Source of the DNA: Gemmataceae bacterium
Lineage (GTDB): Bacteria; Planctomycetota; Planctomycetia; Gemmatales; Gemmataceae
Reading direction: 5' to 3'
Length of the DNA: 6,204 nt
Assembly (NCBI GenBank): GCA_025056835.1
Contig: JANWVS010000143.1
Location: forward strand, 1-6,204
Part shown: one piece after another, positions 5,286 to 6,204 of the stretch
Numbering within the stretch: position 1 is the stretch's first letter
Layout of the letters: every line of letters begins with the position of its first letter
Position numbers and translations under genes: made by a program
Notes under the pieces: generated by a model
What the model was told of the DNA's origin: nothing
Databases searched by the model: none
What the model saw: the letters and a program-made list of their open reading frames with translations, nothing else

Positions 5286-6204
5286 ATGGCCATCGCTAGG
5301 CTGCTTGGTGGTTCGTTGATTTTGGGTAAGTATCAAACGCTGAAGCTGTTGGGCCAAGGCGGCATGGGAGCTTCCTTCCTTGGGCGCTGTCGGACTACCG
5401 GCGCTCGAGTGGTCATCAAGCAAATGCACCGCGAATTGGCCAATCACCCCGTCGCGCGTGCCTTGTTCGATCGCGAACTGGACGTCATGAGACGTTTTCG
5501 CCATCCCTTTGCGGTGGAGATGATCGACGGCGGTTGGCACGGCGACGTGCCGTGTCTCGTCTTGGAATACGTCGACGGCATCACCCTGGAAGAATATGTG
5601 GCCCGCCACGGCCGGATCGAACCGCGGCGGCTGGGGCGTTGGCTCGGCCAACTCTGCCTGGTGCTTCATGCCGCTCACGCCGCCGGCATCCTGCATCGGG
5701 ACCTGACGTTGGCCAACCTCATGCTGGTTGACCGCGACACTGCTCACGAGCACATCAAGGTACTCGACTTCGGTCTGGCGCAGCGCCACGGCGGTGTGTA
5801 CGTGCCGCTCGAAAAAGTCGTTGGTGCCGCGGCCTCCATCGGCGGCGGCACGCCTGACTATCTTTGCCCCGAGCAGATCGCCGGTGGCCCGGTCGACGCC
5901 CGCAGCGACATTTACAGCCTCGGCGTTGTCCTTTATAAGCTGCTGACCGGCCATCTTCCGTTTGAACACGCCGACTCGGTAGCTGGCATTCTTCAAGCCC
6001 AGCAACATGAGACGCCGCCGCGCTTCGCCTGCCACGGCATAAGTGATCTGCCCCTGCCCCTCGAAGCGGTCGTCCGGCTTTGCCTGGAGAAAGATCCCAA
6101 CGAGCGCCCCCAAACGGCCCGAGAACTGGCTGAGCTTTACGCGGAAGCGCTGGGCGAAGAGATTGTGCCGCCGCAGTCCTTCGCGGAAAGCACCATGTCG
6201 CCTT
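5286..6204 (+). CDS. Hanks-type serine/threonine protein kinase (3' end outside window)
   Basis: The frame is open from 5286 to the window end (306 residues seen) with no stop. Kinase motifs appear in order: glycine loop GQGGMG (23-28), ATP-anchoring Lys45 in VVIK, probable helix-C Glu64, HRDLTLAN (137-144) with catalytic Asp139 and metal-binding Asn144, DFG (161-163), GTPDYLCPEQ (188-197), SDIYSLG (207-213) and the closing Arg274 in DPNERP. The domain (about 16-285) is essentially complete and should be active. Two departures are seen: Thr140 stands where Ser/Thr kinases usually have the HRDLK lysine, and CPE replaces APE. Any transmembrane or sensor part would follow residue 306 and is not visible. 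The start is less certain: the ATG at 5286 has only a weak purine stretch upstream, and a GTG at 5232 in the same open frame would add 18 residues. The ATG is preferred because it begins just before the conserved domain. It lies 122 bp after the PPC genes on the same strand, with no clear terminator between. Confidence 0.95.
   Translation, partial: MAIARLLGGSLILGKYQTLKLLGQGGMGASFLGRCRTTGARVVIKQMHRELANHPVARALFDRELDVMRRFRHPFAVEMIDGGWHGDVPCLVLEYVDGITLEEYVARHGRIEPRRLGRWLGQLCLVLHAAHAAGILHRDLTLANLMLVDRDTAHEHIKVLDFGLAQRHGGVYVPLEKVVGAAASIGGGTPDYLCPEQIAGGPVDARSDIYSLGVVLYKLLTGHLPFEHADSVAGILQAQQHETPPRFACHGISDLPLPLEAVVRLCLEKDPNERPQTARELAELYAEALGEEIVPPQSFAESTMSP

Noticed and set aside
5229..6113. Long minus-strand open frame (294 codons)
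   Set aside because: It is antisense to the kinase, whose catalytic motifs are unmistakable on the + strand. Its translation is Gln/Ala/Val/His-rich with no recognisable domain; GC-rich third positions explain the long frame.

Overview
The window reads as GC-rich chromosomal DNA from a planctomycete, probably of the Gemmataceae/Pirellulales type. I base this on three things: secreted 'KDGL...DDP...FDDDSGG' PPC-like proteins, a Hanks-type kinase next to them, and a first gene whose C-terminal segment resembles a planctomycete-restricted family. The lineage is an inference from protein style, because no rRNA or other marker gene is present. All six genes lie on the + strand. I found no tRNA, rRNA, CRISPR array or transposase gene.

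Layout: (1) 1-681 is the 3' part of a gene that enters from the left edge and encodes a conserved-type protein with a Pro-rich linker. (2) 914-1912 is a complete, canonical accA (acetyl-CoA carboxylase carboxyltransferase alpha subunit), the only housekeeping gene. (3) The 247-bp gap at 1913-2159 holds a GC-rich hairpin directly abutting a 95-bp symmetric inverted repeat with bipartite 27-nt arms. It is the most unusual non-coding structure in the window. (4) Three consecutive genes, 2160-3323, 3396-4637 and 4723-5163, encode predicted secreted proteins with three, three and one PPC-like beta-sandwich repeats. They are clearly paralogous and arose by tandem duplication. (5) 5286-6204 is a Hanks-type Ser/Thr protein kinase whose catalytic domain is essentially complete but whose C-terminus runs off the right edge.

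How the parts may work together: accA belongs to fatty-acid synthesis and looks independent of the rest. The three PPC genes are closely spaced (72 and 85 bp) and may be co-transcribed. The kinase follows 122 bp later on the same strand. An envelope-protein cluster with a signalling kinase is plausible, but nothing in the sequence proves a functional link. The best candidates for something undescribed are the seven-repeat PPC cluster, with selective loss of the acidic loop in one repeat, and the symmetric inverted repeat upstream of it.
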